From contig NZ_AVCS01000009.1 in assembly GCF_000498495.1 (NCBI RefSeq), positions 248,001 to 312,000 on the forward strand: a stretch of DNA of 64,000 nt, given 5' to 3'. Origin of the DNA: Flavobacterium enshiense DK69 (GTDB lineage Bacteria; Bacteroidota; Bacteroidia; Flavobacteriales; Flavobacteriaceae). Within the stretch, counting starts at the first letter, position 1; each line of letters begins with the position of its first letter. The position numbers and the translations under genes are program-made. Below the pieces are notes generated by a model that was not told where the DNA came from, made no database searches, and was given only the letters and a program-made list of their open reading frames with translations. Shown here one piece after another: positions 27,112 to 36,775 of the stretch.

Positions 27112-28509
27112 ATGGAAAAAGAAAGTATTGCAGTTGGGTTAGACATTGGAACAACGAAGATTGTTGCAATGATCGGCAAGAAAAATGAGTATGGGAAGTT
27201 AGAGATTTTGGGCGTTGGGAAATCCAAAAGTCTTGGTGTGGCTCGTGGTGTTGTGAATAATATTACGCAGACAATCCAGTCGATTCAGCAGGCAATTGCT
27301 GAGGCAGAGGCGGATTCAGGTTACAAAATCAATGATGTGGTGGTAGGGATTGCCGGCCAGCACATTCGTAGTATTCAGCACAGTGATTACATCAGCAGAA
27401 ACAATGCTGAGGAAGTGATCGGTGATGCTGATATTGATATGTTGGTTAATCAGGTAAGTAAATTGGCGATGTTGCCAGGTGAGGAAATCATCCATGTGCT
27501 GCCTCAGGAGTATAAAATTGACGGTGAATCCGAGATTAAAGAGCCAATCGGAATGTATGGCGGACGTTTGGAGGCCAGTTTCCATGTGGTGGTTGGGCAA
27601 GCTGCATCAATCCGTAATGTTGGAAGATGTATTAAAAGTGCCGATTTGGATTTGTCAGGATTGACCTTGGAGCCTTTAGCGTCAGCTGACGCGGTTTTAA
27701 GTCAGGAAGAAAAAGAAGCGGGTGTTGCGCTTATCGACATCGGTGGGGGTACTACGGATTTGGCTATTTTTAAAGATGGAATAATACGTCATACTGCAGT
27801 TATTCCTTTTGGAGGAAATGTGATCACTGAAGATATTAAAGAAGGTTGTTCGATTATTGAAAAACAGGCTGAATTGCTGAAAGTAAAATTCGGATCAGCT
27901 TGGCCTGGTGAAAATAAAGACAATGAGATTGTCTCTATCCCTGGTTTGAGAGGTCGTGAGCCAAAAGAAATTTCTTTGAAAAACCTTTCGAAAATCATTC
28001 ATGCGCGCGTAGTGGAAATCATTGAACAGGTGTTTGCGGAAATCAAAGCTTACGGACACGAGGATCCTCGCAAAAAACTAATTGCAGGAATCGTGTTGAC
28101 AGGTGGTGGAGCGCAATTGAAACATATAAAACAATTGGTGGAATATATCACTGGAATGGATACGAGAATTGGTTATCCGAACGAGCATTTGGCTGGCAAT
28201 TCCGATGAGGAGATTTCAAGTCCGATGTATGCCACGGCAGTTGGATTGGTCATGAATAGTATTCGTAACAATACAAGAAGTGCAGTTCCTTTGGTGGAAA
28301 TTAAAAACGAAGTGCCTAAAGTTGTGGTTAGTCCTCCGATAATTGTTGAAGAAACAGTGAAAGAGCCAGAAGAGGATAGGCGTCCTGAACCTATCGTGGT
28401 TGTGGAAGATGTTCCGAAAAGACCGGATACGCCTAATCCAGGGGTAAGAGGCGGCTTTTTTGATAAATATATAGATAGAATTAAAGAATTTTTAGATAAC
28501 GCAGAATAA
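27112..28509 (+). CDS. ftsA: Cell division protein FtsA
   Basis: FtsA is an actin-like ATPase that tethers FtsZ to the membrane. The actin-fold motifs are GLDIGTTKIVAMIG (phosphate 1), ALIDIGGGTTDLAIF (phosphate 2) and GIVLTGGGAQLK (adenosine). The C-terminus (FFDKYIDRIKEFLDN) is a plausible amphipathic membrane-targeting helix after a Pro/Glu/Val-rich linker. The ATG at 27112 is chosen because AAGGAGAT precedes it closely; a GTG seven codons upstream overlaps ftsQ. 465 residues. Confidence 0.96.
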   Translation: MEKESIAVGLDIGTTKIVAMIGKKNEYGKLEILGVGKSKSLGVARGVVNNITQTIQSIQQAIAEAEADSGYKINDVVVGIAGQHIRSIQHSDYISRNNAEEVIGDADIDMLVNQVSKLAMLPGEEIIHVLPQEYKIDGESEIKEPIGMYGGRLEASFHVVVGQAASIRNVGRCIKSADLDLSGLTLEPLASADAVLSQEEKEAGVALIDIGGGTTDLAIFKDGIIRHTAVIPFGGNVITEDIKEGCSIIEKQAELLKVKFGSAWPGENKDNEIVSIPGLRGREPKEISLKNLSKIIHARVVEIIEQVFAEIKAYGHEDPRKKLIAGIVLTGGGAQLKHIKQLVEYITGMDTRIGYPNEHLAGNSDEEISSPMYATAVGLVMNSIRNNTRSAVPLVEIKNEVPKVVVSPPIIVEETVKEPEEDRRPEPIVVVEDVPKRPDTPNPGVRGGFFDKYIDRIKEFLDNAE

Positions 28510-28521
28510 AACCGATACAGT

Positions 28522-30531
28522 ATGGAAAGCAATTCAGATTTTGGAAGCATCTCATTTGATTTACCAAAAAATCAATCAAATGTTATTAAGGTTATTGGTG
28601 TAGGTGGAGGTGGTAGCAATGCCATCAATCACATGTTTAAGCAAGGGATTAAGGGTGTGGACTTTATTGTTTGTAACACGGATTCACAGGCGTTACAAAA
28701 CAGTTCTGTGCCTAATAAAATCCAGTTGGGCGTTAATTTGACGGAAGGTCTTGGGGCAGGGGCAAATCCTGAAGTAGGACAACAATCCGCTTTGGAGAGT
28801 ATTGAAGAAATTGAAAAAATGTTGGATGTTAATACTAAAATGGTATTCATCACAGCTGGTATGGGCGGTGGAACTGGAACAGGTGCTGCTCCGGTTATCG
28901 CGCAATTAGCTAAGGAAAGAGATATTCTTACTGTAGGTATAGTTACTATTCCGTTTCAATTTGAAGGAAAAGTTCGTCAGGACCAAGCGTTATCAGGTGT
29001 TGAAAGACTTAGGAAGCAGGTAGATTCTTTAATCGTTATCAATAATAATAAGTTAAGAGAAGTTTACGGAAATCTTGGTTTTAAAGCTGGATTCTCTAAA
29101 GCAGATGAAGTTTTGGCAACGGCTTCACGCGGTATTGCAGAGGTTATTACACATCACTACACGCAAAATATCGACTTGAAAGATGCTAAAACCGTTTTAT
29201 CTAACAGCGGAACAGCAATCATGGGATCGGCAACTGCATCAGGTGAAAACCGTGCGAAAGAGGCTATTATCAATGCTTTGGATTCTCCGTTATTGAACGA
29301 TAATAAGATTACAGGAGCTAAAAATGTATTGTTGCTAATAGTTTCCGGAACCAATGAAATTACAATTGACGAAATCGGGGAAATCAACGACCATATCCAG
29401 ACAGAAGCAGGTTTCAATGCTAATATCATTATGGGAGTTGGTGAAGACGAATCGTTAGGAGATGCTGTAGCGGTTACTATTATAGCAACAGGATTTAATG
29501 TTGAGCAACAGGCGGAAATCGTTAATACAGAGCCAAAGAAAATTATTCACGCGTTAGAGGGTGAGCAAAAATTGGTTCAGGATTTAACTCAAAAACCAAT
29601 GGTTCCGTCATTTGATTTTTCAATTCCGACTGAACAGCCAAAAGCAATGCCGGTTGTAGCGGAAGTTACTCCGGTAGTGGAAGAAAAGGTTGTGTTTACA
29701 TTGGAAGAGGAGGTGGAAGTTGTTGAAGTAAAAAAGCCTGTAGCGGAAGTGGATTTGGTGCCAACTTCTGAATTCATCAATAACTTAGATGTGTTTTTTG
29801 AAATCGTATCTCCAGTAACGGAACAGCAGAAATTCGAAATTAAAGATGTTCGAGAAATTGAAGTTTTTGGAGCGGAGATCGTAAAGCCAGAAATCGTTAC
29901 GTCTGAAATTGAAAAGGTTCAGGAGCAAATCGCTTTTTCTTTCGATTTGACAAACGGGGGTGTTTCAACCAACGACGACCGTATGGTTTTTGATTTAACG
30001 CAAGAGACTCGCGAGATGAAAGTGAACGAGCCTGTTCAGGTAGTTCCGGTTACCGAAGTAAACCAATCGGGAGTTATTCGTTATTCTTTGGACGATTATA
30101 TGGAAAAAGAAAACGAACTGGCAAATTCAAAACCAGTAGTGGAAGAGGTGAAAGAAGAGCCAATTCCTGCGGAGTTGAACTTCACTATGAAAAAAACAGA
30201 GGTTGCTCCGGTAATGACTCCGGTGGCAACTCCGGTAGCAGCTCATGCACATTACGATGAAATTTCTCCGGTGGAAATGACAATCGAAGAAACATTGCGT
30301 ATGCGTGCCGAAGAGCGTAAAAGAAAAATGAAAGAGTTCAATTATAAATTCAATAACAGTGCAACCCGTGTTAATGAATTGGAAAAAGAACCCGCTTATA
30401 AAAGAATGGGAGTAGATTTAAATTCGGCTGCCATCGATAACAGCAAATCCCGCATGTCTTTGGGAATGGATAGTAACGACGACATTCAGTTGCGTTCCAA
30501 TAATTCTTTCCTTCATGATAATGTGGATTAA
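28522..30531 (+). CDS. ftsZ: Cell division GTPase FtsZ with long C-terminal linker
   Basis: FtsZ is the tubulin homologue that forms the division ring. The GTPase core (about 1-325) has GVGGGGSNAINHM, the tubulin signature GGGTGTGAAP and the T7-loop region NLGFKAGFSKADEVL. After it comes an unusually long, Val/Glu/Pro-rich tail of about 340 residues, where E. coli has about 65. It ends in DDIQLRSNNSFLHDNVD, which may be the partner-binding peptide. Twelve bases separate it from ftsA. Confidence 0.97.
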   Translation: MESNSDFGSISFDLPKNQSNVIKVIGVGGGGSNAINHMFKQGIKGVDFIVCNTDSQALQNSSVPNKIQLGVNLTEGLGAGANPEVGQQSALESIEEIEKMLDVNTKMVFITAGMGGGTGTGAAPVIAQLAKERDILTVGIVTIPFQFEGKVRQDQALSGVERLRKQVDSLIVINNNKLREVYGNLGFKAGFSKADEVLATASRGIAEVITHHYTQNIDLKDAKTVLSNSGTAIMGSATASGENRAKEAIINALDSPLLNDNKITGAKNVLLLIVSGTNEITIDEIGEINDHIQTEAGFNANIIMGVGEDESLGDAVAVTIIATGFNVEQQAEIVNTEPKKIIHALEGEQKLVQDLTQKPMVPSFDFSIPTEQPKAMPVVAEVTPVVEEKVVFTLEEEVEVVEVKKPVAEVDLVPTSEFINNLDVFFEIVSPVTEQQKFEIKDVREIEVFGAEIVKPEIVTSEIEKVQEQIAFSFDLTNGGVSTNDDRMVFDLTQETREMKVNEPVQVVPVTEVNQSGVIRYSLDDYMEKENELANSKPVVEEVKEEPIPAELNFTMKKTEVAPVMTPVATPVAAHAHYDEISPVEMTIEETLRMRAEERKRKMKEFNYKFNNSATRVNELEKEPAYKRMGVDLNSAAIDNSKSRMSLGMDSNDDIQLRSNNSFLHDNVD

Positions 30532-30556
30532 CTAACCTTTTTTTTGAGAAACCTTT

Positions 30557-30590
30557 AACCCGAAGCAGTAATGTTTCGGGTTATTTTTTT
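30557..30590 (+). terminator. Terminator of the dcw cluster
   Basis: An 8-bp stem (AACCCGAA / TTCGGGTT) with a 10-base loop is followed by ATTTTTTTA, directly after ftsZ. Confidence 0.85.
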
Positions 30591-30846
30591 ATCTTCGCAT
30601 AGCGAAATAAAAAATGGTTTTACAGCAAATGGTTAAGGTTTTAACATCCAGCCATTTTTCGCTTTTCTCCAATTTGCCATTGCAGGTTTTTCAAACTAGC
30701 TTACAATGCTTGGATTTCGGTGCAAAACTTTGTATTTATTGAGCATTGAAGATAATGCAGAGTAAAGGAATTGGATCTGGGGAGGAAATCATTTGTTTTT
30801 TGCAGTCAAAATAAAATAAGAATAATAGACAAACAAATACCTTACT
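30591..30846. other. Intergenic spacer ftsZ-yqeY
   Basis: No reading frame or RNA gene is recognised. The stretch holds a small TTCGC-N4-GCGAA hairpin near 30593, and GCAAAACTTTGTATTTATTG at about 30721, which resembles the AT-rich context of promoters in this window without giving a perfect TAnnTTTG. Confidence 0.4.
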
Positions 30847-31296
30847 ATGAGTTTAGCAACAAAAATCATGGACGAAATGAAAAACGCCATGAAAGCAAAA
30901 GATACTGTAGCTTTAGAAGCTTTGCGTGCGATAAAATCAGAATTGTTGTTGGCACAGACAGCGTCAGGTTCAAAAGAAGAGATCTCGGAAGCAGATGAAA
31001 TCAAATTGTTGCAACGATTGGTGAAAATGCGTAAAGACAGTGCGGCTATCTTTACAGAGCAAAGCCGTCCTGATTTAGCGGAACCGGAATTAGCTCAGGT
31101 GGCTGTTATCGAGAAATTTTTGCCTGCACAGCTTTCAGAAGAAGAAGTTGAAGTTGTTGTTGCGCAAATCATTGCTGAAACGGGCGCCTCCGGAATGGCT
31201 TCAATGGGTAAGGTTATGGGATTGGCTACTGAAAAATTAGGCGGAACCGCTGAAGGAAAAACGATTTCTACTATAGTTAAAAAATTATTAGTGTAG
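30847..31296 (+). CDS. GatB/YqeY domain protein
   Basis: A 149-residue soluble protein of the YqeY family, homologous to the C-terminal tail domain of GatB amidotransferase, which contacts tRNA. The helical N-terminus (MSLATKIMDEMKNAMKAKD, then ALEALRAIKSELLLA) and the C-terminal GMASMGKVMGLATEKLGG block are characteristic. The function of free-standing YqeY is not settled; a role on tRNA is assumed. It commonly follows ftsZ in flavobacteria. Confidence 0.92.
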   Translation: MSLATKIMDEMKNAMKAKDTVALEALRAIKSELLLAQTASGSKEEISEADEIKLLQRLVKMRKDSAAIFTEQSRPDLAEPELAQVAVIEKFLPAQLSEEEVEVVVAQIIAETGASGMASMGKVMGLATEKLGGTAEGKTISTIVKKLLV

Positions 31297-31310
31297 ATAT
31301 ATATAGCTTG

Positions 31311-31366
31311 GACTTCTTAGATTTTTAGACAATGTTAGTTCTAATAATCAAAAAATATAAGAAGTC
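31311..31366. repeat. Long imperfect inverted repeat between yqeY and tRNA-Arg
   Basis: Two 19-base arms (31311-31329 and 31348-31366) pair with two mismatches around an 18-base loop. It lies 15 bases after the yqeY stop and may be its transcript end, though a proper T run is lacking on the plus strand. Confidence 0.55.
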
Positions 31367-31380
31367 TAAAAAATATTAAT

Positions 31381-31454
31381 GGCCTCGTAGTTCAACTGGA
31401 TAGAATATCAGATTTCGGCTCTGAGGGTTGGGGGTTCGAACCCCTCCGAGGTCA
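31381..31454 (+). tRNA. tRNA-Arg (anticodon UCG)
   Basis: The cloverleaf folds fully: acceptor GGCCTCG/CGAGGTC, D stem GTTC/GAAT, anticodon stem TCAGA/TCTGA around loop TTTCGGC (anticodon TCG), a 5-base variable loop, and T stem GGGGG/CCCTC with loop TTCGAAC. The discriminator base is A. CCA is not encoded. It reads CGA arginine codons, possibly others through wobble. Confidence 0.93.
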
Positions 31455-31469
31455 CAAATAAATAAGAAC

Positions 31470-31515
31470 AACACAAAAATGTAAAGCTTGCTTTTAAATT
31501 TTTGTGTTTTTTTAT
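31470..31515 (+). terminator. Terminator after tRNA-Arg
   Basis: An 11-bp stem (AACACAAAAAT / ATTTTTGTGTT) with a 17-base loop is followed by a T-rich run, 15 bases after the tRNA. Confidence 0.75.
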
Positions 31516-31529
31516 TTTCAAAGGAGGAT

Positions 31530-31586
31530 TTTGAGGTGAATGCTTTGTAAACTCCTTGGAGATCACAAATAAAAAAGAAACAAAAT
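31530..31586 (+). pseudogene. Decayed copy of the tRNA-Arg 3' half
   Basis: The stretch TTGAGGTGAATGCTTTG and on to CTCCTTGGAGATCACAAATA aligns with the anticodon-stem/T-arm/acceptor part of the tRNA plus about 20 bases of its downstream flank (GAGGTCACAAATAAATAAGAA versus GAGATCACAAATAAAAAAGAA). The T arm no longer pairs. It looks like a remnant of a tandem duplication, or of an element that once integrated at the tRNA end. Confidence 0.55.
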
Positions 31587-31697
31587 GTTGGTTTTTGTTT
31601 CTTTTTTGTATTTTTAGGCGTTCCGTTTTAAATGATGGTCCTTGTTTTTTAATGCAAGTGGAAATTAATTTAGCCCCTAATCTGTAAATTATAATTC

Positions 31698-32498
31698 TTG
31701 GAAAAGCTTCTGCTCGGTTTTGTTGCGCTTTTTTTTGTCGGAATGTTCCTTTTTAAGGCTTACGAGAAAGTATATGTTGCCGTCTATAAAAAGCCTCTTT
31801 ATATTCATTTTTATCCGTTTTTAAAACGTTTAAAACGATCACAGCGTAATATACTAAAGAGTGAATCTGTTTTTTATAACAAGCTTACCAGAAAAGAGAA
31901 AAAGTATTTTGAACACCGTGTAGTAAATTTTATTGCCGAATATGAATTCGTGGGTAAATCAGGTTTGGTTGTGAACGATCGGATGAAAGTGCATATAGCA
32001 GCCACCTCCACGATGCTGACTTTCGGGATGAAAAATTATCTCTACGATGTTTTTGAACATATATTGATTTATCCCGACGAATATTATTCCATTACAACAG
32101 AGCAATATCACAAAGGGGAGTTCAATCCGTCGGTTAAAGTAATTGCGTTTTCCTGGAAAGATTTTCAACAGGGATTCAGTATTCAAAATGACAACCATAA
32201 TCTGGGGCTTCACGAATTTGCTCATGCACTTAATTTTCAGGCGATGAAAAGCTATAATACCAGCATGAATTTATTCTCGGATATGTTTGATGAAATAATG
32301 CAGTATATCCATCATGTGCCTAATGCAAAACGCTTGATTGAATCAAACTATTTCCGTATTTACGCTTACACTAACAAGTATGAATTCCTGGCAGTTGTCC
32401 TGGAGCATTTTTTCGAGAGTCCGGATCAATTCAGAAGGGAATTTCCCGAATTGTATCACAAGGTGGAATTGATGATAAATTTCAAAGGCAGTCGCTAA
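31698..32498 (+). CDS. MtfA-like zinc metallopeptidase
   Basis: The 266-residue protein has an N-terminal membrane helix (about 3-17) and a zinc-peptidase domain with the HExxH motif in GLHEFAHALNFQ and a downstream Glu-containing helix (KYEFLAVVLEHFFESP). This fits the MtfA/M90 family; in E. coli MtfA acts with the glucose regulator Mlc. No Mlc or PTS gene is nearby and Bacteroidota lack that circuit, so the role here is open. The only reasonable start is TTG at 31698. Confidence 0.82.
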   Translation: MEKLLLGFVALFFVGMFLFKAYEKVYVAVYKKPLYIHFYPFLKRLKRSQRNILKSESVFYNKLTRKEKKYFEHRVVNFIAEYEFVGKSGLVVNDRMKVHIAATSTMLTFGMKNYLYDVFEHILIYPDEYYSITTEQYHKGEFNPSVKVIAFSWKDFQQGFSIQNDNHNLGLHEFAHALNFQAMKSYNTSMNLFSDMFDEIMQYIHHVPNAKRLIESNYFRIYAYTNKYEFLAVVLEHFFESPDQFRREFPELYHKVELMINFKGSR

Positions 32499-32548
32499 AT
32501 TTTTGTTAAATACTATCCTAAAGGGCTGTTAAAAAAAAGATTAAGAAG

Positions 32549-32556
32549 TAGCTTTG
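32549..32556 (+). promoter_or_regulatory. -7 promoter element of the RND efflux operon
   Basis: TAGCTTTG matches TAnnTTTG and lies 50 bases before the adaptor gene; the -33 element is not clear. Confidence 0.55.
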
Positions 32557-32606
32557 TTTAAACCAAATCTTAGAATTGGAGTCATAAAGCACATATCTTA
32601 TATCTT

Positions 32607-33665
32607 ATGAAACCCAAATACATAATTTACTTACTGCTTTCCATAGTTTTGGGAGGTTTGATTTTTTACAGAATATCCGAAAATAAGCAAAAAGAGGGAG
32701 GAGGAAAAGAAAAAGGCGGTGATAAAAAACCGGCTAAAGTTTCCGGCATTGTTCTAAAACCCCGAGTTTTTTCAGATAATCTTTCCCTTTCAGGTTCGAT
32801 TGATGCTAATGAACAGGTGGAAATCCGCAGCGAAGTTTCCGGTATTGTTGAAAGTATCAACTTCGATGAAGGAACATTTGTTACTCAAGGGCAGCAACTT
32901 TTCAAAATTAATGATGTGGAACTTCGTGCTCAATTGTCTCAGGCCAAAACCAAACAGGCTTTAGCTTCGGAGAATGAAAGACGCGCCAGATTATTGTTGG
33001 CCAAAGAAGCTATTAGTCAGGAAGAATATGATGTCGCGAGCGCCGATTTTCGTTCGGCTAAAGCTCAAACACAACTAATACAAGCTCAAATTGCCAAAAC
33101 GTCGGTAAAAGCTCCGTTTTCAGGTAAGATCGGACTTCGTTCCATCTCTAAAGGAACTTATGTTACGCCAACAATCATTGTTGCCAATCTTGTAAATACC
33201 AGTCAGGTGAAAATAACATTCTCGATTCCTGAGAAATACGCTACGCAGATGAAAATCAATACAGGCATTTCGTTTTCGGTAGCAGGTTCCAAAGACACGT
33301 TTGCGGCCAAAATTTATGCCATCGAACCGGGAATCGAGGTGGATACGAGAACTTTAAAAATGAGGGCCATCGCGAATAATTCAGACGGTAAATTGATTCC
33401 CGGAACATTCGCCAGTATTGCCCTGCCATTAGATAAAATCAACGATGCCATATTAGTGCCTACCGAAGCGCTTATTCCGGTACAAAACGGGAAAAAAGTG
33501 TTTGTGTCCGTCAATGGAAAAGCAAAAGAAGTTATGGTTGAAACCGGAGCCCGCACCGATAAAGAGGTTTTGGTTTTATCCGGACTTAAAGCAGGCGACA
33601 CTCTTTTGACCAGCGGTGTTATGATGTTGAAGGAGGATTCTCCAGTAAAAGTGAATTTAAAGTAA
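32607..33665 (+). CDS. RND efflux periplasmic adaptor (membrane fusion protein)
   Basis: The adaptor links the inner-membrane pump to the outer-membrane channel. It has an N-terminal anchor (about 4-20), a biotinyl-lipoyl half-motif (VEIRSEVSGIVESINFDEGTFV), an alpha-hairpin (LSQAKTKQALASENERRARLLL...), the second lipoyl half (KTSVKAPFSGKIGLRSIS) and beta-barrel domains to the end. Length 352. It is the first gene of a three-gene efflux operon; no regulator gene is adjacent. Confidence 0.93.
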   Translation: MKPKYIIYLLLSIVLGGLIFYRISENKQKEGGGKEKGGDKKPAKVSGIVLKPRVFSDNLSLSGSIDANEQVEIRSEVSGIVESINFDEGTFVTQGQQLFKINDVELRAQLSQAKTKQALASENERRARLLLAKEAISQEEYDVASADFRSAKAQTQLIQAQIAKTSVKAPFSGKIGLRSISKGTYVTPTIIVANLVNTSQVKITFSIPEKYATQMKINTGISFSVAGSKDTFAAKIYAIEPGIEVDTRTLKMRAIANNSDGKLIPGTFASIALPLDKINDAILVPTEALIPVQNGKKVFVSVNGKAKEVMVETGARTDKEVLVLSGLKAGDTLLTSGVMMLKEDSPVKVNLK

Positions 33666-33681
33666 GATAAAATTATTAGTT

Positions 33682-36600
33682 ATGAGTTTATCCACTTTAA
33701 GTATAAAAAGACCGGTGCTTACCATAGTACTCAACCTGATGCTGATATTATTCGGAATCATAGGGTATACTTTTTTGGGAGTACGTGAATTTCCATCTAT
33801 CGACCCGGCACAAATATCAGTTCAGACGAATTATTCGGGCGCAAATGCCGATATTATCGAATCGCAGATTACAGAACCTTTGGAGAAAGCGGTTAATTCC
33901 ATTGATGGAATCAGGAATATATCTTCTTCCAGCAGTCAGGGGCGCAGTAATATCAATATCGAATTTGACCTTGACAAAAATCTAGAAGAAGCTGCTAATG
34001 ATGTTCGCGATAAGGTGTCGCAGGCGGTTCGCAGTCTGCCGCAGGATATCGATGCTCCGCCTGTAGTTTCTAAAGCTGATGCCGATTCGGAGCCTATTAT
34101 TACCATGACGGTTCAGAGTGATAATAAAAATGTACTTGAACTTACGGATTATGCTGATAATGTACTTTCACAGCGTTTGCAGACGATTCCGGGAGTTAGT
34201 AGCGTTCAGATTTGGGGACAACGAAAATATGCCATGCGCTTGTGGATTGATCCTGTAAAATTAGCCTCTTATGGTTGTACGGTGGCCGATGTGCGCGTAG
34301 CTTTGAATAAGCAGAATGTGGAACTGCCTTCCGGAAAATTAACTGGGGCCAACACAGAACTTACGGTTAAGACCCTCGGGAATATTTCTACCGAAGAAGA
34401 GTTTAATAATATAATCATCAAAGCGGAAAGCGACAGAATTGTCCGTCTTAGCGACATCGGTAAGGCCTCTTTGGAAGCAGAGAACCTGGAAACGAAATTG
34501 TCTGATTCCGGACAGCCGATGGTTGGTTTGGCTATTATTCCGCAACCTGGAACTAATTATCTTGACATTGCCGAAGTATTCTATCAAAAGTATGAGCAGT
34601 TAAAAAAAGATCTGCCGAAAGATTTCAAACTGAATATTGCTGTAGATAACACAGTTTTTGTGAAAAAAGCGGTTTTGGAAGTGGCGGAAACCTTGCTGTT
34701 GTCAATTATACTCGTAGTATTGATCATTTACTTGTTTTTCAGGGATTGGGCCATTGCCTTCCGTCCTTTAATTGATATTCCGGTTTCGTTAATAGCTACT
34801 TTTTTCATAATGTATTTATGCGGATTTTCGGTAAATGTGTTGACATTGCTGGCAATCGTATTGGCTACAGGTTTGGTTGTTGATGACGGTATCGTGGTAA
34901 CTGAAAATATTTTCAAGAAGGTAGAGGAGGGGATGACTCCTATTGAAGCGGCAATTAAAGGTTCCAATGAAATTTTCTTTGCCGTAATTTCCATCTCAAT
35001 CACTTTGGCTGCTGTTTTCCTTCCGGTAATTTTCCTGGAAGGTTTCGTTGGAAGGCTGTTCCGTGAGTTTGGTGTGGTAATTGGCGCTGCGGTACTGATT
35101 TCGGCTTTTGTTTCGTTAACGCTTACGCCGATGCTGAATGCATATCTGATGAAAAGCGGTGTGCAGAAAAAATCTAAAATTTATGATTTAACCGAACCGT
35201 TTTTTCAGAAAATGAATTCAGGTTATGCTGAAGCACTGATGGGCTTTTTAAAGAAAAAATGGCTGAGTTTTCCAATCTTGATTGGGTGTTTTGGTTTGAT
35301 TTTTCTGTTTTTCAATGTTCTTCAGAAGGAAACGGCTCCGTATGATGACCGTAGTTTTATCAGCGTGAATGTAACGGCTCCGGAAGGTGCTTCCTATGAT
35401 TATATGGATCATTTCATGAGTGAGCTGAACGACTTGATCAATGATTCGATTCCTGAGAAAAAAGTGAGTTTGATTGTTACTTCTCCGGGATTTGGTGCTT
35501 CTTCTGTAAATTCAGGACGAGCCAGAATTGCCTTGGTGCAGCCTGATGAAAGGGATAAGAAACAGAAACAAGTTGCGGAGGATCTCACCAAATGGACAAA
35601 ACAATATTCCGAGGCGAAAGTCAGCGTTTCAGAGTCGCCGACCATTGCCGTTAACCGTAGAGGTGGAATGCCAATCCAGTTCGTAATTCAGGCGCCGAAT
35701 TTTAAAAAACTAGAACAGAAGATTCCGCAGTTTATGGAAGAGGTAGAAAACGATCCGACGTTCTCCAATTCGGACGTCAATCTGAAATTCAACAAACCGG
35801 AAATTTATGTGACCATCGACAGGGAAAAAGCACAAAGTCTGGGAGTCTCGGTAATCGATGTAGCCCAAACATTACAGCTTTCTTTAAGCGGACAACGATT
35901 TGGTTATTTTATGATGAACGGCAAACAATATCAGGTAATGGGGCAATTTGATAAAAAAGACAGAAATGCGCCAATGGACCTGACATCGATTTTCGTAAAA
36001 AGTGACAAAGGTCAGTTAATTCAGTTGGATAACCTGGTTACTGTGGAAGAGCAGAGCAGTCCACCACAATTATATCACAACAATCGCTATATGTCGGCCA
36101 CGGTTTCGGCAGGATTGGCTCCGGGAAAAAGTATTGGAGACGGAATTGATGCTATGGAACGCATTAAAGAGAAAGTGCTGGATGATACTTTTACAACCGA
36201 TTTAAGTGGTGAATCCCGTGATTTTCAGGAAAGCAGTTCGAATACATCTTTCGCTTTCGGATTGGCTTTGTTGTTGATATTTTTGATTTTGGCAGCGCAG
36301 TTTGAAAGCTTTATTGATCCGTTTATTATTATCTTAACGGTGCCTATGGCGGTGGCCGGAGCTTTGTTTTCGCTTTGGTTGTTCGGTCAGACTTGGAACA
36401 TTTTCAGTCAGATCGGAACGGTGATGCTGATAGGTCTGGTAACGAAGAACGGTATTTTAATTGTCGAATTTGCTAATCAGTTACGGGAACAGGGGAAATC
36501 AAAATATGAGGCTATTTTAGAGGCTTCCGAATCCCGACTGCGACCTATTTTAATGACGAGTCTCGCGATAGCATTGGGCGCATTGCCTATTGCGTTGTCT

Positions 36601-36771
36601 TTGGGAGCTGCATCAACAAGCCGAATCGGGATGGGAGTAGTTATTGTTGGCGGAACCTTGTTTTCGCTGATGTTGACTTTGTTTGTAATTCCGGCAGTTT
36701 ACTTAATGTGGTCGCGAGAAAGAAAACACCGTCCGGAATTTGATAATATTAAAGAATACGAAAAGGAATAA
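33682..36771 (+). CDS. RND-family efflux transporter (HAE1 type)
   Basis: A proton-driven trimeric inner-membrane pump of the AcrB group, 1029 residues. It shows the usual two-fold layout: TM1, a large periplasmic porter loop, TM2-6, TM7, a second loop and TM8-12. ATGLVVDDGIVVTENIFKKV in TM4 carries the paired Asp residues of the proton relay, and the C-terminal half has IGLVTKNGILIVEFANQLRE with the relay Lys. Substrates (drugs, bile acids, dyes) cannot be told from sequence. Confidence 0.95.
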   Translation: MSLSTLSIKRPVLTIVLNLMLILFGIIGYTFLGVREFPSIDPAQISVQTNYSGANADIIESQITEPLEKAVNSIDGIRNISSSSSQGRSNINIEFDLDKNLEEAANDVRDKVSQAVRSLPQDIDAPPVVSKADADSEPIITMTVQSDNKNVLELTDYADNVLSQRLQTIPGVSSVQIWGQRKYAMRLWIDPVKLASYGCTVADVRVALNKQNVELPSGKLTGANTELTVKTLGNISTEEEFNNIIIKAESDRIVRLSDIGKASLEAENLETKLSDSGQPMVGLAIIPQPGTNYLDIAEVFYQKYEQLKKDLPKDFKLNIAVDNTVFVKKAVLEVAETLLLSIILVVLIIYLFFRDWAIAFRPLIDIPVSLIATFFIMYLCGFSVNVLTLLAIVLATGLVVDDGIVVTENIFKKVEEGMTPIEAAIKGSNEIFFAVISISITLAAVFLPVIFLEGFVGRLFREFGVVIGAAVLISAFVSLTLTPMLNAYLMKSGVQKKSKIYDLTEPFFQKMNSGYAEALMGFLKKKWLSFPILIGCFGLIFLFFNVLQKETAPYDDRSFISVNVTAPEGASYDYMDHFMSELNDLINDSIPEKKVSLIVTSPGFGASSVNSGRARIALVQPDERDKKQKQVAEDLTKWTKQYSEAKVSVSESPTIAVNRRGGMPIQFVIQAPNFKKLEQKIPQFMEEVENDPTFSNSDVNLKFNKPEIYVTIDREKAQSLGVSVIDVAQTLQLSLSGQRFGYFMMNGKQYQVMGQFDKKDRNAPMDLTSIFVKSDKGQLIQLDNLVTVEEQSSPPQLYHNNRYMSATVSAGLAPGKSIGDGIDAMERIKEKVLDDTFTTDLSGESRDFQESSSNTSFAFGLALLLIFLILAAQFESFIDPFIIILTVPMAVAGALFSLWLFGQTWNIFSQIGTVMLIGLVTKNGILIVEFANQLREQGKSKYEAILEASESRLRPILMTSLAIALGALPIALSLGAASTSRIGMGVVIVGGTLFSLMLTLFVIPAVYLMWSRERKHRPEFDNIKEYEKE

Positions 36772-36775
36772 TTTC

